Origin: Chloroflexota bacterium
Lineage (GTDB): Bacteria > Chloroflexota > Limnocylindria > QHBO01
DNA length: 9,737 bases
Reading direction: 5' to 3'
NCBI GenBank assembly: GCA_013697395.1
Contig: JACCWY010000474.1
Coordinates: forward strand, 1-9,737
Under the pieces are notes generated by a model. The model ran no database searches, had not been told where the DNA came from, and worked only from the letters and a program-made list of their open reading frames with translations. Each line of letters opens with the position of its first letter. Position 1 is the first letter of the stretch. Positions 1 through 6,601 of the stretch are shown in pieces. The position numbers and the translations under genes are program-made.

Positions 1-1
1 C

Positions 2-142
2 CTCCACTACTACGCCGACCTGACGGTGGAGGGCGTCGCCACGGCGCTCGAGCGCAGTCCGAACACGATCAAGTCCCAGCTGCGGGAAGGGCTGGCACGC
101 TTGCGGCGGCAGCTCGATGCCGGGGACGGGACCGATGCGTGA
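2..142 (+). CDS. ECF-type sigma factor, C-terminal end (region 4), 5' end missing
   Basis: This is the last 46 codons of a gene that begins before the window. The translation starts LHYYADLTVEGVATAL and continues SPNTIKSQLREGLARLRRQL. This is the helix-turn-helix of sigma-70 region 4, which reads the -35 element: a 'Y-DLTVEGVA' first helix, then the SPNTIKSQ recognition helix, then the basic R/L-rich end. The short tail after it fits the SigE/SigM-like ECF group. The reading frame is open from base 2 to the TGA. Its last 8 bases overlap the ATG of the next gene, so the two are co-transcribed and probably translationally coupled. The next gene encodes a membrane protein with a small cytosolic head, the usual arrangement of an ECF sigma factor and its anti-sigma partner. 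The region 2 part cannot be seen, so the ECF subgroup is uncertain. Confidence 0.85.
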   Translation, partial: LHYYADLTVEGVATALERSPNTIKSQLREGLARLRRQLDAGDGTDA

Positions 143-1253
143 CGACCGCGACTTCGAGCACCTCCTGCGCGAGGCGCTCCATCGAGAGGCCGAGGGCCTA
201 CCGCTGCGCATCGACGCGATGACCGTTCAAGAGAGCATGACCCGAACGCGGCGCCGGATTCCAGCCTGGGTCCTGCCGATCGCCGTGCCGGTCGGCTTCG
301 CAGTGGTGCTGGCTGTGATAGTCCTTTCTGCCCCTCCCGCCAGCCCTCCTCTGGCGCCCGGATCCGCCGTCTCGGCGACAACGCCGCTCGCTCCGGCTCC
401 GAGCGGCCCGCCGAGCGAGGCATCCGCCGCTGCGACACCAGGACCGACTCCGCACCCCGCCAACAGGACCGCCGCGGCCGTGGCGCATGGGGCGGACCGT
501 CTCTACGTCATTGGCGGTCGGGCCGGCGCGAGCCCGCTCGAGTCTGGCAACGTCTTCGATGGGCTCACGTGGAACGATTTGCCGCTGATGCCGCAGCGGC
601 GAGTGCATGCCGCGGCGGTGATCACCTCTGACCTGCGCCTCTTCGTGTTCGGCGGTCAGTCTCCCACTGGGGAAGCTCTCGACACGACGCTCGTCCTCGA
701 ACCCGAAGCCGACGCCTGGGCCGACGGCCCGCCGATGCCCGTTGCCCAGTCCGGGATGGCGGGCGTTGAGGTGGACGGCCGTGCATACCTGTTCGGCGGC
801 TCCGCTGAGGGACACGAGCGCGACGTCCTCGTCCTCGACCTGGAAACGGGACTGTGGCAGGACGGCACACCAATGCCCGTGGCGCCCGAAAATCCCATCG
901 CGGCGAGCGTCGGATCGGATGCCTACGTACTGTCGGGCCCCGTGGCGCTGCGGTACCGAGGTGACAGCGGGACGTGGGAGTCGCTCGCTGAGCCTCCCCT
1001 GATCGGCTTCCCTCGCGCGGTCGTGGCCGCGAACGACAAGCTCTGGCTCGTCGGAGGCACACGCGCCCCGGGCGACAGGTATCCGGGCGTTGCCTACTTC
1101 GACCCCTCGGATAACACGTGGCGGCTGACTGACGCGCAGCTTCCGCCGGGAAATATGTGGCTGCACGTATACCCGTCAGGCGACCGCCTTACCGTCATGG
1201 GCGGACACCGCGCCGGAATGACCACCACCATCGTGGAGATGGCCGACTCCTGA
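135..1253 (+). CDS. Single-pass membrane protein with outer Kelch beta-propeller; likely anti-sigma partner
   Basis: The product is 372 residues. Residues 1-41 are a charged cytosolic head, about 43-66 a single membrane helix (AWVLPIAVPVGFAVVLAVIV), and 67-108 a Pro/Ala/Ser-rich linker. From about 110 to the end is a Kelch propeller. Five GG doublets mark the blades (YVIGG, FVFGG, YLFGG, LWLVGG, TVMGG), each followed by a W or Y in the later strand; one degenerate blade has YVLSG. This gives about six blades. The positively charged segment before the helix (RTRRRI) puts the N-terminus inside and the propeller outside. I start at the ATG at 135, not the one at 117, because it overlaps the sigma gene stop and has a GGGGACGGGA purine stretch just upstream. 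The position suggests an anti-sigma factor whose outer domain senses a ligand, but the head lacks the zinc-binding HxxxCxxC motif. That role is an inference; Kelch domains only show a binding scaffold. Confidence 0.8.
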   Translation: MRDDRDFEHLLREALHREAEGLPLRIDAMTVQESMTRTRRRIPAWVLPIAVPVGFAVVLAVIVLSAPPASPPLAPGSAVSATTPLAPAPSGPPSEASAAATPGPTPHPANRTAAAVAHGADRLYVIGGRAGASPLESGNVFDGLTWNDLPLMPQRRVHAAAVITSDLRLFVFGGQSPTGEALDTTLVLEPEADAWADGPPMPVAQSGMAGVEVDGRAYLFGGSAEGHERDVLVLDLETGLWQDGTPMPVAPENPIAASVGSDAYVLSGPVALRYRGDSGTWESLAEPPLIGFPRAVVAANDKLWLVGGTRAPGDRYPGVAYFDPSDNTWRLTDAQLPPGNMWLHVYPSGDRLTVMGGHRAGMTTTIVEMADS

Positions 1254-1254
1254 C

Positions 1255-1269
1255 TGTGCAGTGTGCACA
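1255..1269. promoter_or_regulatory. Perfect inverted repeat right after the Kelch gene stop
   Basis: TGTGCA-GTG-TGCACA is a perfect six-base inverted repeat with a three-base loop, beginning two bases after the stop codon of the Kelch gene. As RNA it could be a weak terminator hairpin, but only TTCCT follows, not a run of T. As DNA it could be an operator upstream of amt. The sequence does not decide between these. Confidence 0.3.
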
Positions 1270-1274
1270 TTCCT

Positions 1275-1290
1275 GTAACCGATCGGCAAC
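1275..1290 (+). promoter_or_regulatory. Candidate GlnR-like nitrogen-regulator box upstream of amt
   Basis: GTAAC-CGATCG-GCAAC fits the two-half-site pattern gTnAC-n6-GaAAC described for the nitrogen regulator GlnR of actinobacteria, except for one weakly conserved base. It lies about 80 bases before the amt start and, if the TAGGCT element downstream is the -10, at about -62 to -47, a normal activator position. The match is short and no GlnR gene is visible, so this is a suggestion only. Confidence 0.3.
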
Positions 1291-1324
1291 CCGGATGCAC
1301 TGGTTCCGCCGCGCTCTTGGCTTC

Positions 1325-1330
1325 TAGGCT
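1325..1330 (+). promoter_or_regulatory. Possible -10 element of the amt promoter
   Basis: TAGGCT has the TAnnnT form of a -10 element. Transcription from about 1337 would give a leader of about 30 bases. No good -35 hexamer stands 16-18 bases upstream, which would fit an activator-dependent promoter. Weak evidence. Confidence 0.22.
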
Positions 1331-1368
1331 ATCTGCACAACGTCAGCCCATCCCAGCAGGAGCCCTCG

Positions 1369-2601
1369 ATGCCCGAGATCAACGCCGGAGACACCGCCTG
1401 GGTCCTGACGAGCACGGCGCTCGTCATGCTCATGACACCCGGCCTCGCACTCTTCTACGGCGGCCTGGTGCGCCGTAAGAACGTGCTCTCCACGATCATG
1501 CACAGCTTCTTCATCCTCGGCCTCGTGAGCGTGACCTGGGTCCTGTGGGGCTACACGCTGGCCTTCGGTCCGGACACCGGGCTCGGGCTCATCGGCGGCC
1601 TCGACTGGCTCGCGCTCGAGGGCGTGACCGGCGAGCCGTCCGATGTGTACGCCACCACCACGCCGCACCTGGCCTTCATGGCGTTCCAGATGATGTTCGC
1701 GATCATCACGCCGGCCCTGATCAGCGGCGCGTTTGCCGAGCGCAAGCGCTTCAAGGCATTCGTCCTGTTCGCCGTGGCCTGGTCGACCTTCGTCTACGCG
1801 CCGATCGCGCACTGGGTCTGGTCACCCGACGGCTGGCTCTTCACGCTCGGCGTGCTCGACTTCGCCGGCGGCACGGTCGTGCACCTGTCGAGCGGCATCG
1901 CCGCCCTGGTCGCCGCCCTGTTCATCGGCCGTCGCACCGGCCTCGTTCAGCCGGCCACCGAGCCGCATGACGTGCCGATGACCGTCCTCGGCGCCGGCCT
2001 CCTCTGGTTCGGCTGGTTCGGCTTCAACGCCGGCTCCGCCCTCGGCGCCAACGGCCTCGCCGCCAACGCGTTCGTCACGACAAACACCGCGGCTGCCATG
2101 GCCGCCATCACCTGGGTCACCATCAGCTGGCTCCACAAGGGCACGCCATCCGTGCTGGGAGCGGCGATCGGTGCCGTGGCCGGCCTGGTCGCGATCACCC
2201 CGGCCGCCGGCTTCGTGACTCCGGCCGCATCCATCCTCATCGGCCTCGGCGTCGGCGTCGTCTGCTACGGCGCGGCCCAGCTGCGGCTGCGGGCCCGGGT
2301 CGACGACGCGCTCGACGTCTTCGCCGTCCACGGTGTCGGCGGCGCCTTCGGTGCCCTCGCCACGGGCATCTTCGCCACGACTGCCGTCAACGCGGCGGGG
2401 TTCGAAGGGCTGCTGAACGGCAACCCCGGTCAGCTCCTCACGCAGCTCATCGGCGTCGGCGTCGTGGGTGCCTACTCGGCCGTCATGACCGGCGCCATCC
2501 TCTTCCTCGTGAACCTCGTGACGCCGATCCGGGTCGCCGGCGACGTCGAAGAGACCGGACTCGACCTCGCCCAGCACGGCGAAGTCGCCTACCAGCCTTA
2601 G
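1369..2601 (+). CDS. amt: Ammonium channel Amt
   Basis: The product is a 410-residue Amt/Mep/Rh-family channel, an inner-membrane trimer that takes up ammonium. Family landmarks are in order: PGLALFYGGLVRRKN (24-38), the outer phenylalanine gate around F106 and F110 (FQMMFAIITPALISGAFAER), W151, D164 and the first pore histidine H172 in LDFAGGTVVH, WFGFNAGSA (215-223), and the second pore histidine H321 in VFAVHGVGG. The C-terminal tail GLDLAQHGEVAY (397-408) is the conserved segment that contacts PII proteins in studied members. Hydrophobic segments fit 11 membrane helices, with no clear signal peptide. AGGAG at 1358-1362, six bases before the ATG, supports the start. Usually a PII gene (glnK) lies beside amt; here a 44-codon membrane protein gene follows instead. 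A possible nitrogen-regulator box lies upstream. Confidence 0.97.
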   Translation: MPEINAGDTAWVLTSTALVMLMTPGLALFYGGLVRRKNVLSTIMHSFFILGLVSVTWVLWGYTLAFGPDTGLGLIGGLDWLALEGVTGEPSDVYATTTPHLAFMAFQMMFAIITPALISGAFAERKRFKAFVLFAVAWSTFVYAPIAHWVWSPDGWLFTLGVLDFAGGTVVHLSSGIAALVAALFIGRRTGLVQPATEPHDVPMTVLGAGLLWFGWFGFNAGSALGANGLAANAFVTTNTAAAMAAITWVTISWLHKGTPSVLGAAIGAVAGLVAITPAAGFVTPAASILIGLGVGVVCYGAAQLRLRARVDDALDVFAVHGVGGAFGALATGIFATTAVNAAGFEGLLNGNPGQLLTQLIGVGVVGAYSAVMTGAILFLVNLVTPIRVAGDVEETGLDLAQHGEVAYQP

Positions 2602-2633
2602 CCGCAGCCATTCCGAAGGGAGATAGCGCACCA

Positions 2634-2768
2634 ATGGTCATCGCCGCCCTGATCTGCTTCGCCATCCTGCTGGTCGCCTGGGTCTTGGCCCCAGACGGTC
2701 GAACGACCAGCGTTCCAGCCGCGGCCGAGGCCGAGGCCGAGCGAGACGCGATCCCCGTCGCCGTCTAG
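2634..2768 (+). CDS. 44-residue single-helix membrane protein downstream of amt
   Basis: This small gene starts 32 bases after the amt stop, with the purine-rich ribosome binding site GAAGGGAG at 2615-2622, 11 bases before the ATG. The product begins MVIAALICFAILLVAWVLAP, one hydrophobic helix covering about residues 2-20. A short tail follows, with an Ala/Glu stretch (AAAEAEAERDA, about 29-39) and a hydrophobic end (IPVAV). With no positive charge before the helix and an acidic tail, the orientation is unclear. Spacing and direction imply co-transcription with amt, and a terminator-like hairpin begins five bases after its stop, which closes the unit. I do not recognise the family. A role as a small subunit or regulator of the Amt trimer is a guess from position. 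It is short enough for gene callers to miss; the binding site, the clean helix and the terminator argue that it is real. Confidence 0.6.
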   Translation: MVIAALICFAILLVAWVLAPDGRTTSVPAAAEAEAERDAIPVAV

Positions 2769-2773
2769 CGTTC

Positions 2774-2790
2774 CTGGTCCCGCGGACCAG
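2774..2790 (+). terminator. Terminator-like hairpin ending the amt unit
   Basis: CTGGTCC-CGC-GGACCAG is a perfect seven-base-pair, GC-rich stem with a three-base loop, five bases after the stop of the small membrane protein gene. No T run follows (CCACGGGG), so it would be a U-less terminator of the kind common in high-GC bacteria, or a 3' end-protecting stem. Confidence 0.5.
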
Positions 2791-3046
2791 CCACGGGGAG
2801 CTGTCAGAAGACGCGCTCGGGCGGATCTTCAGCTTCCCGGCGCAGGCGGACGGCCGTGCGCCCCATGCCAGTCGAGTTGGCCCTGTGACAACCGAAAAGC
2901 GGCTCGCCGGTCATTCCGCCAACATCGTTGGCCGAATGGCGGCCGAATGGACGCGGAATGAGCAGGTCAGGCCTTCCCCGGCCGTTCGTCCGTCGCAAGG
3001 CCAATTCAGTTGGCGTCGGTGGAAAGCGACGGCGCCGAACGGGTGA
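2791..3046. other. Convergent intergenic region without genes
   Basis: This stretch separates the 3' end of the amt unit from the 3' end of ybeY. Besides the long palindrome at 2917-3015, it has a third TTGGC-type half-palindrome, GCCAgtcgagTTGGC, at 2867-2881. The GTTGGCC motif at 2876-2882 recurs 51 bases later at 2927-2933. I see no credible coding frame or RNA gene. Confidence 0.6.
2917..3015. repeat. About 100-bp imperfect palindrome between convergent genes
   Basis: The two halves pair around position 2966. The outer arms CGCCAAC (2917-2923) and GTTGGCG (3009-3015) match perfectly, as do TTGGCC (2928-2933) and GGCCAA (2999-3004). Further paired blocks run inward to 2960/2972. By my count about 30 of 43 opposed positions are Watson-Crick and four more are G-T. 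Inside are smaller units: a near-perfect 12-base inverted repeat with an ATC loop (2912-2938, one mismatch pair) and a direct repeat of GGCCGAATGG (2930-2939 and 2941-2950). It lies between the 3' ends of the amt unit and ybeY. It could be a bidirectional terminator, a REP-like or decayed MITE-like element, or a structured RNA. There is no protein-coding signal: the short open frames on both strands resemble each other only because of the palindrome. Confidence 0.6.
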
Positions 3047-3634
3047 TCAGCTCCCCGTCGTGACCGCGTGGCCGGAACGGTCGAACAGCGAGCCCGGCTG
3101 CCAGGGGATCTCGCGGTGACGACGATGCAGGACGCCGAGCACCTCGTGCTCGAGGCCGCGCATCCGCTCCTCCTCGTCGATCTCGGCGTGGTCGTGACCG
3201 AGCAGGTGGAGCGTGCCGTGGATGGCGAGGAGAACGAGCTCCTCGACGACTCCCCAGTCGCCGTCGGCCGCCTGCCGCAGCGCCTGGTCGAGGTCGATCA
3301 CCACGTCGCCCAGCAGGAGCGGGCCGGGTGGCGAGACGCCGTCGTCATCGGTCAGGTGCGACTGGCGCCCGTCGAGCGTCCATTCGTGGAGCGGGAAGGA
3401 GAGGACGTCGGTCGGCCCGCGCTCGCCCATGTGGTCGAAGTTGAGACGCTCCATCTCGCCGTCGGCGCAGAGCGTCAGCTCGACCTCGGCATCGTCGCGG
3501 CCGAATGCCACGCGGACCGTCTCGCAGATGGCTGACTCGAGGAGGGCCAGGGCCGCTTCGGCCTTGAGTGGCTCGACCGCGTTCGCGACGCGATCGGGCC
3601 CGACGCGGTCGTGGAAGATGACCGAGCAGCCCAT
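3047..3634 (-). CDS. ybeY: Endoribonuclease YbeY, rRNA maturation factor
   Basis: The product is a 195-residue UPF0054/YbeY protein, a zinc-dependent single-strand RNase that helps mature the 3' end of 16S rRNA and takes part in ribosome quality control. The signature HGTLHLLGHDH (residues 139-149) carries the three metal-binding histidines. Two other family motifs precede it: ERGPTDVLSFPLH (around 71-83) and LLLGDVVID (around 106-114). I use the ATG at 3634, because the family typically begins just before the VIF-like first strand. A TTG at 3673 would add 13 residues and leave only 17 bases to the upstream pgpH stop, so it is a real alternative; neither has a strong Shine-Dalgarno sequence. 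It is the last gene of the minus-strand run and ends towards the amt unit. In Bacillus this cluster carries phoH nearby; it is absent here. Confidence 0.93.
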   Translation of the reverse strand: MGCSVIFHDRVGPDRVANAVEPLKAEAALALLESAICETVRVAFGRDDAEVELTLCADGEMERLNFDHMGERGPTDVLSFPLHEWTLDGRQSHLTDDDGVSPPGPLLLGDVVIDLDQALRQAADGDWGVVEELVLLAIHGTLHLLGHDHAEIDEEERMRGLEHEVLGVLHRRHREIPWQPGSLFDRSGHAVTTGS

Positions 3635-3690
3635 CGTCCGACCATCGTAGCGGTCGGGGTGGGCATCGCTCAAGGCCTAGGGCCAGCGCG

Positions 3691-5802
3691 CTAGGACTGC
3701 TCCCGGCGCTCCACGATGGGGAGGACATTCTCCGGGTACTTGATGCGCGAGTGGTACATCCCCAGCAGCTGGCCGACGAAGGCTTCCTTGATCTGGAAGA
3801 TGTTCTTCAGGGTCAGCTCGGCGTCGTCGAGCTGACCGTCCTCGACCCGAGCGTCGACGATCCGGTCGACCATGGCGCGGATGCTCTCCTCGTCCTTCTC
3901 GTCGAGCGAGCGGACGGAGGCCTCGACACCATCGGCGAGCATGATGATCGCCGCTTCGCGACTCTGAGGCTTCGGGCCCGGGTAGCGGTAGACCCGCTCG
4001 TTGACCAGGTCCGCGCGGCCGCCCACCTCGCGCAGCGCCTTGGTGTGGAAATAGGTCATGACGCCGGTTCCGTGGTGCTGCGGGATGTAGCCGATGACCT
4101 GCACCGGCAGCCCGTGCTCGTAGCCCAGGTCGATCCCGTCGCGGATGTGGCCGGCGATGATCCGCGCGCTGGTCTCGGCGTTCAGGTCGTCGTGAATGTT
4201 GTGCGCCCCGGCCTGGTTCTCGATGAAGGCCAACGGGTTCTTCATCTTGCCGATGTCGTGGTAGTACGCCGCCACCCGCGCGAGCAGCGGGTCGGCACCG
4301 ATCGTCTCCGCCGCGCGCTCGGCCAGGTTGCCGACCATGACGCTGTGGTGATACGTGCCCGGGGTCTCGAGCAGCAGCCGGCGCAGCAGCCGGTTCGACG
4401 GGTTGGCCAGCTCGAGGAGCTGGAACACCGTCATGATGCCGAAGACGTTCCCGAGAATGGTGAAGCTGCCCACGGCCAGGATCACCGCCAGGAAGGCGTT
4501 CACCAGCCCCATCGCCGCCAGCTGGAGCACCGCCGGCAGGTCGCGCTGGCCGAGCAGGCTGAAGGCGGTCACTACCGCCACGTTCGTGATCGCCAGTGCG
4601 ACGAAAACGCGCACGAAGGCGTTGAGCCGTTCGGCGTGCGTGATCGTGAGCAGCGATACGAGGCCACCGGCCATCACATACCCGGCGGGCTCGAGCGCGT
4701 CGCGGTTCATGACACCGGCGAGGATCGCAAGCCCGCACGCCATCGCGGCGCCGGCGGAGGGTCGCAGCAGGATGCCGATCAGCAGGACCGTGGCTGATGT
4801 CGGCACGGCGAAGGCCCACAGGGTGCGATCGGCCGAGATCCGAATTGCCACGGCGGTCACCACCAGCGCGAGGAAGAAGAGCAGGACCGATCGGGTGCGG
4901 TGCCACACCTCGGGCTCGAAGCGCCACAGGTAGCCGACGAGGAGCGAGGCGACGATCGCGGCGATCAGGATGTTCCCGACGACGGTGCCGGTCTGGACGC
5001 GAGGACGCGTGAGGCCGAGCTCCTCGAGCGCCTCGACGTCGCCGATGGTGATCGGGTCGCCCTCGCGCACGATCGTCTCGCCGGCCCTGATCTCGACCTG
5101 CACCGGCGCCACCTCGGCGCGCGCCTGCGCCTGCGCGGCCTCGGTGAGCTCGTCGTCGATGACGACGTTCGCCTCGACGAGCTCCGCGGCAAGGTCCCCG
5201 GCCAGCGCCCGCTCCTGATCGGCCAGGTCAATGGTGATGAGGTCGCGGACCGAGGCGCGGACGCCCGGCAGCTCGTCCTCGCGGATCGAGACCGCGAGCG
5301 TGGATTCGAGCGCAGTGCGCGCCGCGGCCGCGACGATCTCCCAGCGTGGCACCGGCATCTGTGACACGAGCTCACGGTGAGCGATCCTGATCTCAGGCAC
5401 GTCCGAGGCGAGCCGCGCGCTGACGTCCTCCGCAGCGAGGCTGCCGCCGTCGCGGAGCTCGAGGATTCGCATGACGCGGCGACCGAGCGTGTCGAATGCG
5501 GCGAGCTGGTCCTCCTGGTTGTCGACCGGCGACTCGAGGGTGTCCGGCACCGGCTCGACGAGCGCGGCGGCCTCGTCGCGCGCGGCCTCGGTCTCGCTGA
5601 CCGAGTCGAAGGTGGCGTCGCGCTGGGCGCGGATGTCGCGCTCGGCGATCTGGCCCTCCTCGAGATTCTCCTGGCCAAGCGTGATATTGGCCGACAGGAT
5701 CAGGAAGAGGGCGACGGCCACGATGGCGCCCACGATGATCGCGCGCCACAGCATTGCGTTGCCGCTGCGGCGAACTTCGCTGAGCGTCCTGGGAATGAAC
5801 AC
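3691..5802 (-). CDS. pgpH: PgpH/YqfF-type cyclic-di-AMP phosphodiesterase, membrane HD protein
   Basis: The product is 703 residues, the usual size and plan of the 7TM-HD family. About 19-38 is a first membrane helix, and about 39-272 an outer domain rich in Ala, Glu and Arg. About 275-465 is a block of membrane helices, and about 475-640 a cytosolic HD domain. The HD ligands are visible: HH at 485-486, HDIGK at 515-519, H552, HH at 576-577 (PQHHGT) and D624 in MLADGVEASV. The C-terminal GMYHSRIKYPE is also typical. Members cut the second messenger c-di-AMP to pApA, so the protein probably tunes osmotic and cell-wall responses. No diadenylate cyclase gene is in the window. The start is a GTG 12 bases after yqeY, with a GAGG..GGGA purine stretch before it; an ATG at codon 17 (5752-5754) is less likely because it lies at the edge of the first helix. 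Confidence 0.94.
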   Translation of the reverse strand: MFIPRTLSEVRRSGNAMLWRAIIVGAIVAVALFLILSANITLGQENLEEGQIAERDIRAQRDATFDSVSETEAARDEAAALVEPVPDTLESPVDNQEDQLAAFDTLGRRVMRILELRDGGSLAAEDVSARLASDVPEIRIAHRELVSQMPVPRWEIVAAAARTALESTLAVSIREDELPGVRASVRDLITIDLADQERALAGDLAAELVEANVVIDDELTEAAQAQARAEVAPVQVEIRAGETIVREGDPITIGDVEALEELGLTRPRVQTGTVVGNILIAAIVASLLVGYLWRFEPEVWHRTRSVLLFFLALVVTAVAIRISADRTLWAFAVPTSATVLLIGILLRPSAGAAMACGLAILAGVMNRDALEPAGYVMAGGLVSLLTITHAERLNAFVRVFVALAITNVAVVTAFSLLGQRDLPAVLQLAAMGLVNAFLAVILAVGSFTILGNVFGIMTVFQLLELANPSNRLLRRLLLETPGTYHHSVMVGNLAERAAETIGADPLLARVAAYYHDIGKMKNPLAFIENQAGAHNIHDDLNAETSARIIAGHIRDGIDLGYEHGLPVQVIGYIPQHHGTGVMTYFHTKALREVGGRADLVNERVYRYPGPKPQSREAAIIMLADGVEASVRSLDEKDEESIRAMVDRIVDARVEDGQLDDAELTLKNIFQIKEAFVGQLLGMYHSRIKYPENVLPIVERREQS

Positions 5803-5814
5803 GAGATCCCGGCC

Positions 5815-6285
5815 TCAGCCTGCCAGCAGGCGACGAACGGTTTCGCTCACCGTGCGGCCGTCGGCACGTCCCCTGGTCTGCGGGACCACGCGCCCCATCA
5901 CGCGGCCGAGGTCACCCGGCCCGGAAGCACCCGTCTCGCCGATCGCCTGCCGGACGAGCGCCTCGACCTCGGCCTCACTCATCTGCTGGGGCAGGAACTC
6001 GGCAAGGATCGCGGCCTCCGCCTCCTCCGCGGCGGCCCGATCCTCGTGGCCGGCGTCGCGGTACATCGCGATGCTCTCGCGGCGCTGCTTCACCTGCTTC
6101 GTGAGGACGTCGACGACGTCCGCGTCGCTCAGCTCGCCGCGGCGCGCGATCCTGACGTTGTGGGCGGCCGCCATCGCCATGCGCAGCGTCTGGGTGCGCT
6201 GCTCGTCGCGAGCGCGCATGGCGTCGCGCATGGCGGACTCGATCCGGCCTGACAGTGGCAGCGGGGCATCGGTCTCCGGCGTCAT
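5815..6285 (-). CDS. yqeY: GatB/YqeY domain protein
   Basis: The product is 156 residues, the normal length of stand-alone YqeY proteins. It is highly helical and charged, with family features: the N-terminal RIESAMRDAMRARDEQRTQT segment, VLTKQVKQRRESIAMYRDAG in the middle, and ILAEFLPQQMSEAEVEALV, whose LPxQMSExEV stretch is the clearest family signature. The C-terminal part PGDLGRVMGRVVPQTRGRADG matches the family's KxMGxVMpxxkGrADG box. The domain resembles the tRNA-binding C-terminal domain of the GatB subunit of tRNA-dependent amidotransferase, but the stand-alone protein's job is not firmly known. The ATG has GGAGGAA (6298-6304) 12 bases upstream. It lies between rpsU and pgpH, its classical neighbours, and is probably co-transcribed with both. 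Confidence 0.93.
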   Translation of the reverse strand: MTPETDAPLPLSGRIESAMRDAMRARDEQRTQTLRMAMAAAHNVRIARRGELSDADVVDVLTKQVKQRRESIAMYRDAGHEDRAAAEEAEAAILAEFLPQQMSEAEVEALVRQAIGETGASGPGDLGRVMGRVVPQTRGRADGRTVSETVRRLLAG

Positions 6286-6343
6286 CGGTTTCGGTCGTTC
6301 CTCCGCTGCGCCGGGATCCGGTTCGGTTGAGGCTGGCGTCTGG

Positions 6344-6523
6344 CTACGCGCGCGAGGTTACCTTTCGCTTCTTGGCTTCCTTGCGCTTTCGCTTCACGCT
6401 GGGCTTCTCGTAGTGCTCGCGGCGTCGTGCCTCGGCCAGGATTCCCGACTGCTGGATCTTCTTGTTGAATCGACGCAGCGCGCTCTCGAACGTCTCGTTC
6501 TCGCCCACGCGAACTTCTGCCAA
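6344..6523 (-). CDS. rpsU: Small ribosomal subunit protein S21
   Basis: The product is 59 residues, the usual S21 length. It reads AEVRVGENETFESALRRFNK at the start, then KKIQQSGILAEARRREHYEK, and ends in a lysine/arginine-rich tail (KPSVKRKRKEAKKRKVTSRA) that binds 16S rRNA. S21 sits on the small-subunit platform and helps start translation. The start is a TTG: GGAAGGAGG (6532-6540), a near-perfect Shine-Dalgarno sequence, stands eight bases before it, and homology begins exactly there. The open frame continues upstream for another 68 codons, but that stretch has the promoter and leader in it and no S21 similarity. A promoter and a hairpin-rich leader precede the gene, so it opens a second transcription unit after the HIT gene, with yqeY following. 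Confidence 0.96.
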   Translation of the reverse strand: MAEVRVGENETFESALRRFNKKIQQSGILAEARRREHYEKPSVKRKRKEAKKRKVTSRA

Positions 6524-6567
6524 ACGTCTCGCCTCCTTCCCGCTTTCAGAGTCGTGCCGATGAGTCG

Positions 6568-6582
6568 GGCGGCTCAGCCGCC
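6568..6582 (-). promoter_or_regulatory. Leader hairpin in the rpsU 5' untranslated region
   Basis: GGCGGCT and AGCCGCC form a perfect inverted repeat around one base, so in RNA five or so GC pairs would close a short loop. Flanking GTGCC (6554-6558) and GGCAC (6584-6588) can pair outside it, giving a longer two-part stem. It lies between the predicted transcription start and the Shine-Dalgarno sequence, where ribosomal protein leaders often carry control structures. Regulation is an inference. Confidence 0.4.
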
Positions 6583-6601
6583 GGGCACGCAAGCGGAGCG
6601 C

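Noticed and set aside
198..1166. Long open frame antisense to the Kelch gene
   Set aside because: It is a shadow typical of high-GC coding DNA: arginine/glycine-rich, no domain, and opposite a gene with clear Kelch repeats and a membrane helix.
1822..2634. Long open frame antisense to amt rich in Gly, Asp and Glu
   Set aside because: It is the mirror of a strongly conserved channel gene and has low-complexity composition.
2804..3119. Two short open frames on opposite strands with similar products (both containing NGRG and PRPF)
   Set aside because: Their similarity comes from the palindrome at 2917-3015. One also runs into the ybeY 3' end; neither has a convincing binding site or known domain.
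6311..6321. CCGG-GAT-CCGG between rpsU and yqeY as a terminator
   Set aside because: A four-base stem is too weak, and yqeY follows with a good binding site, which suggests read-through.
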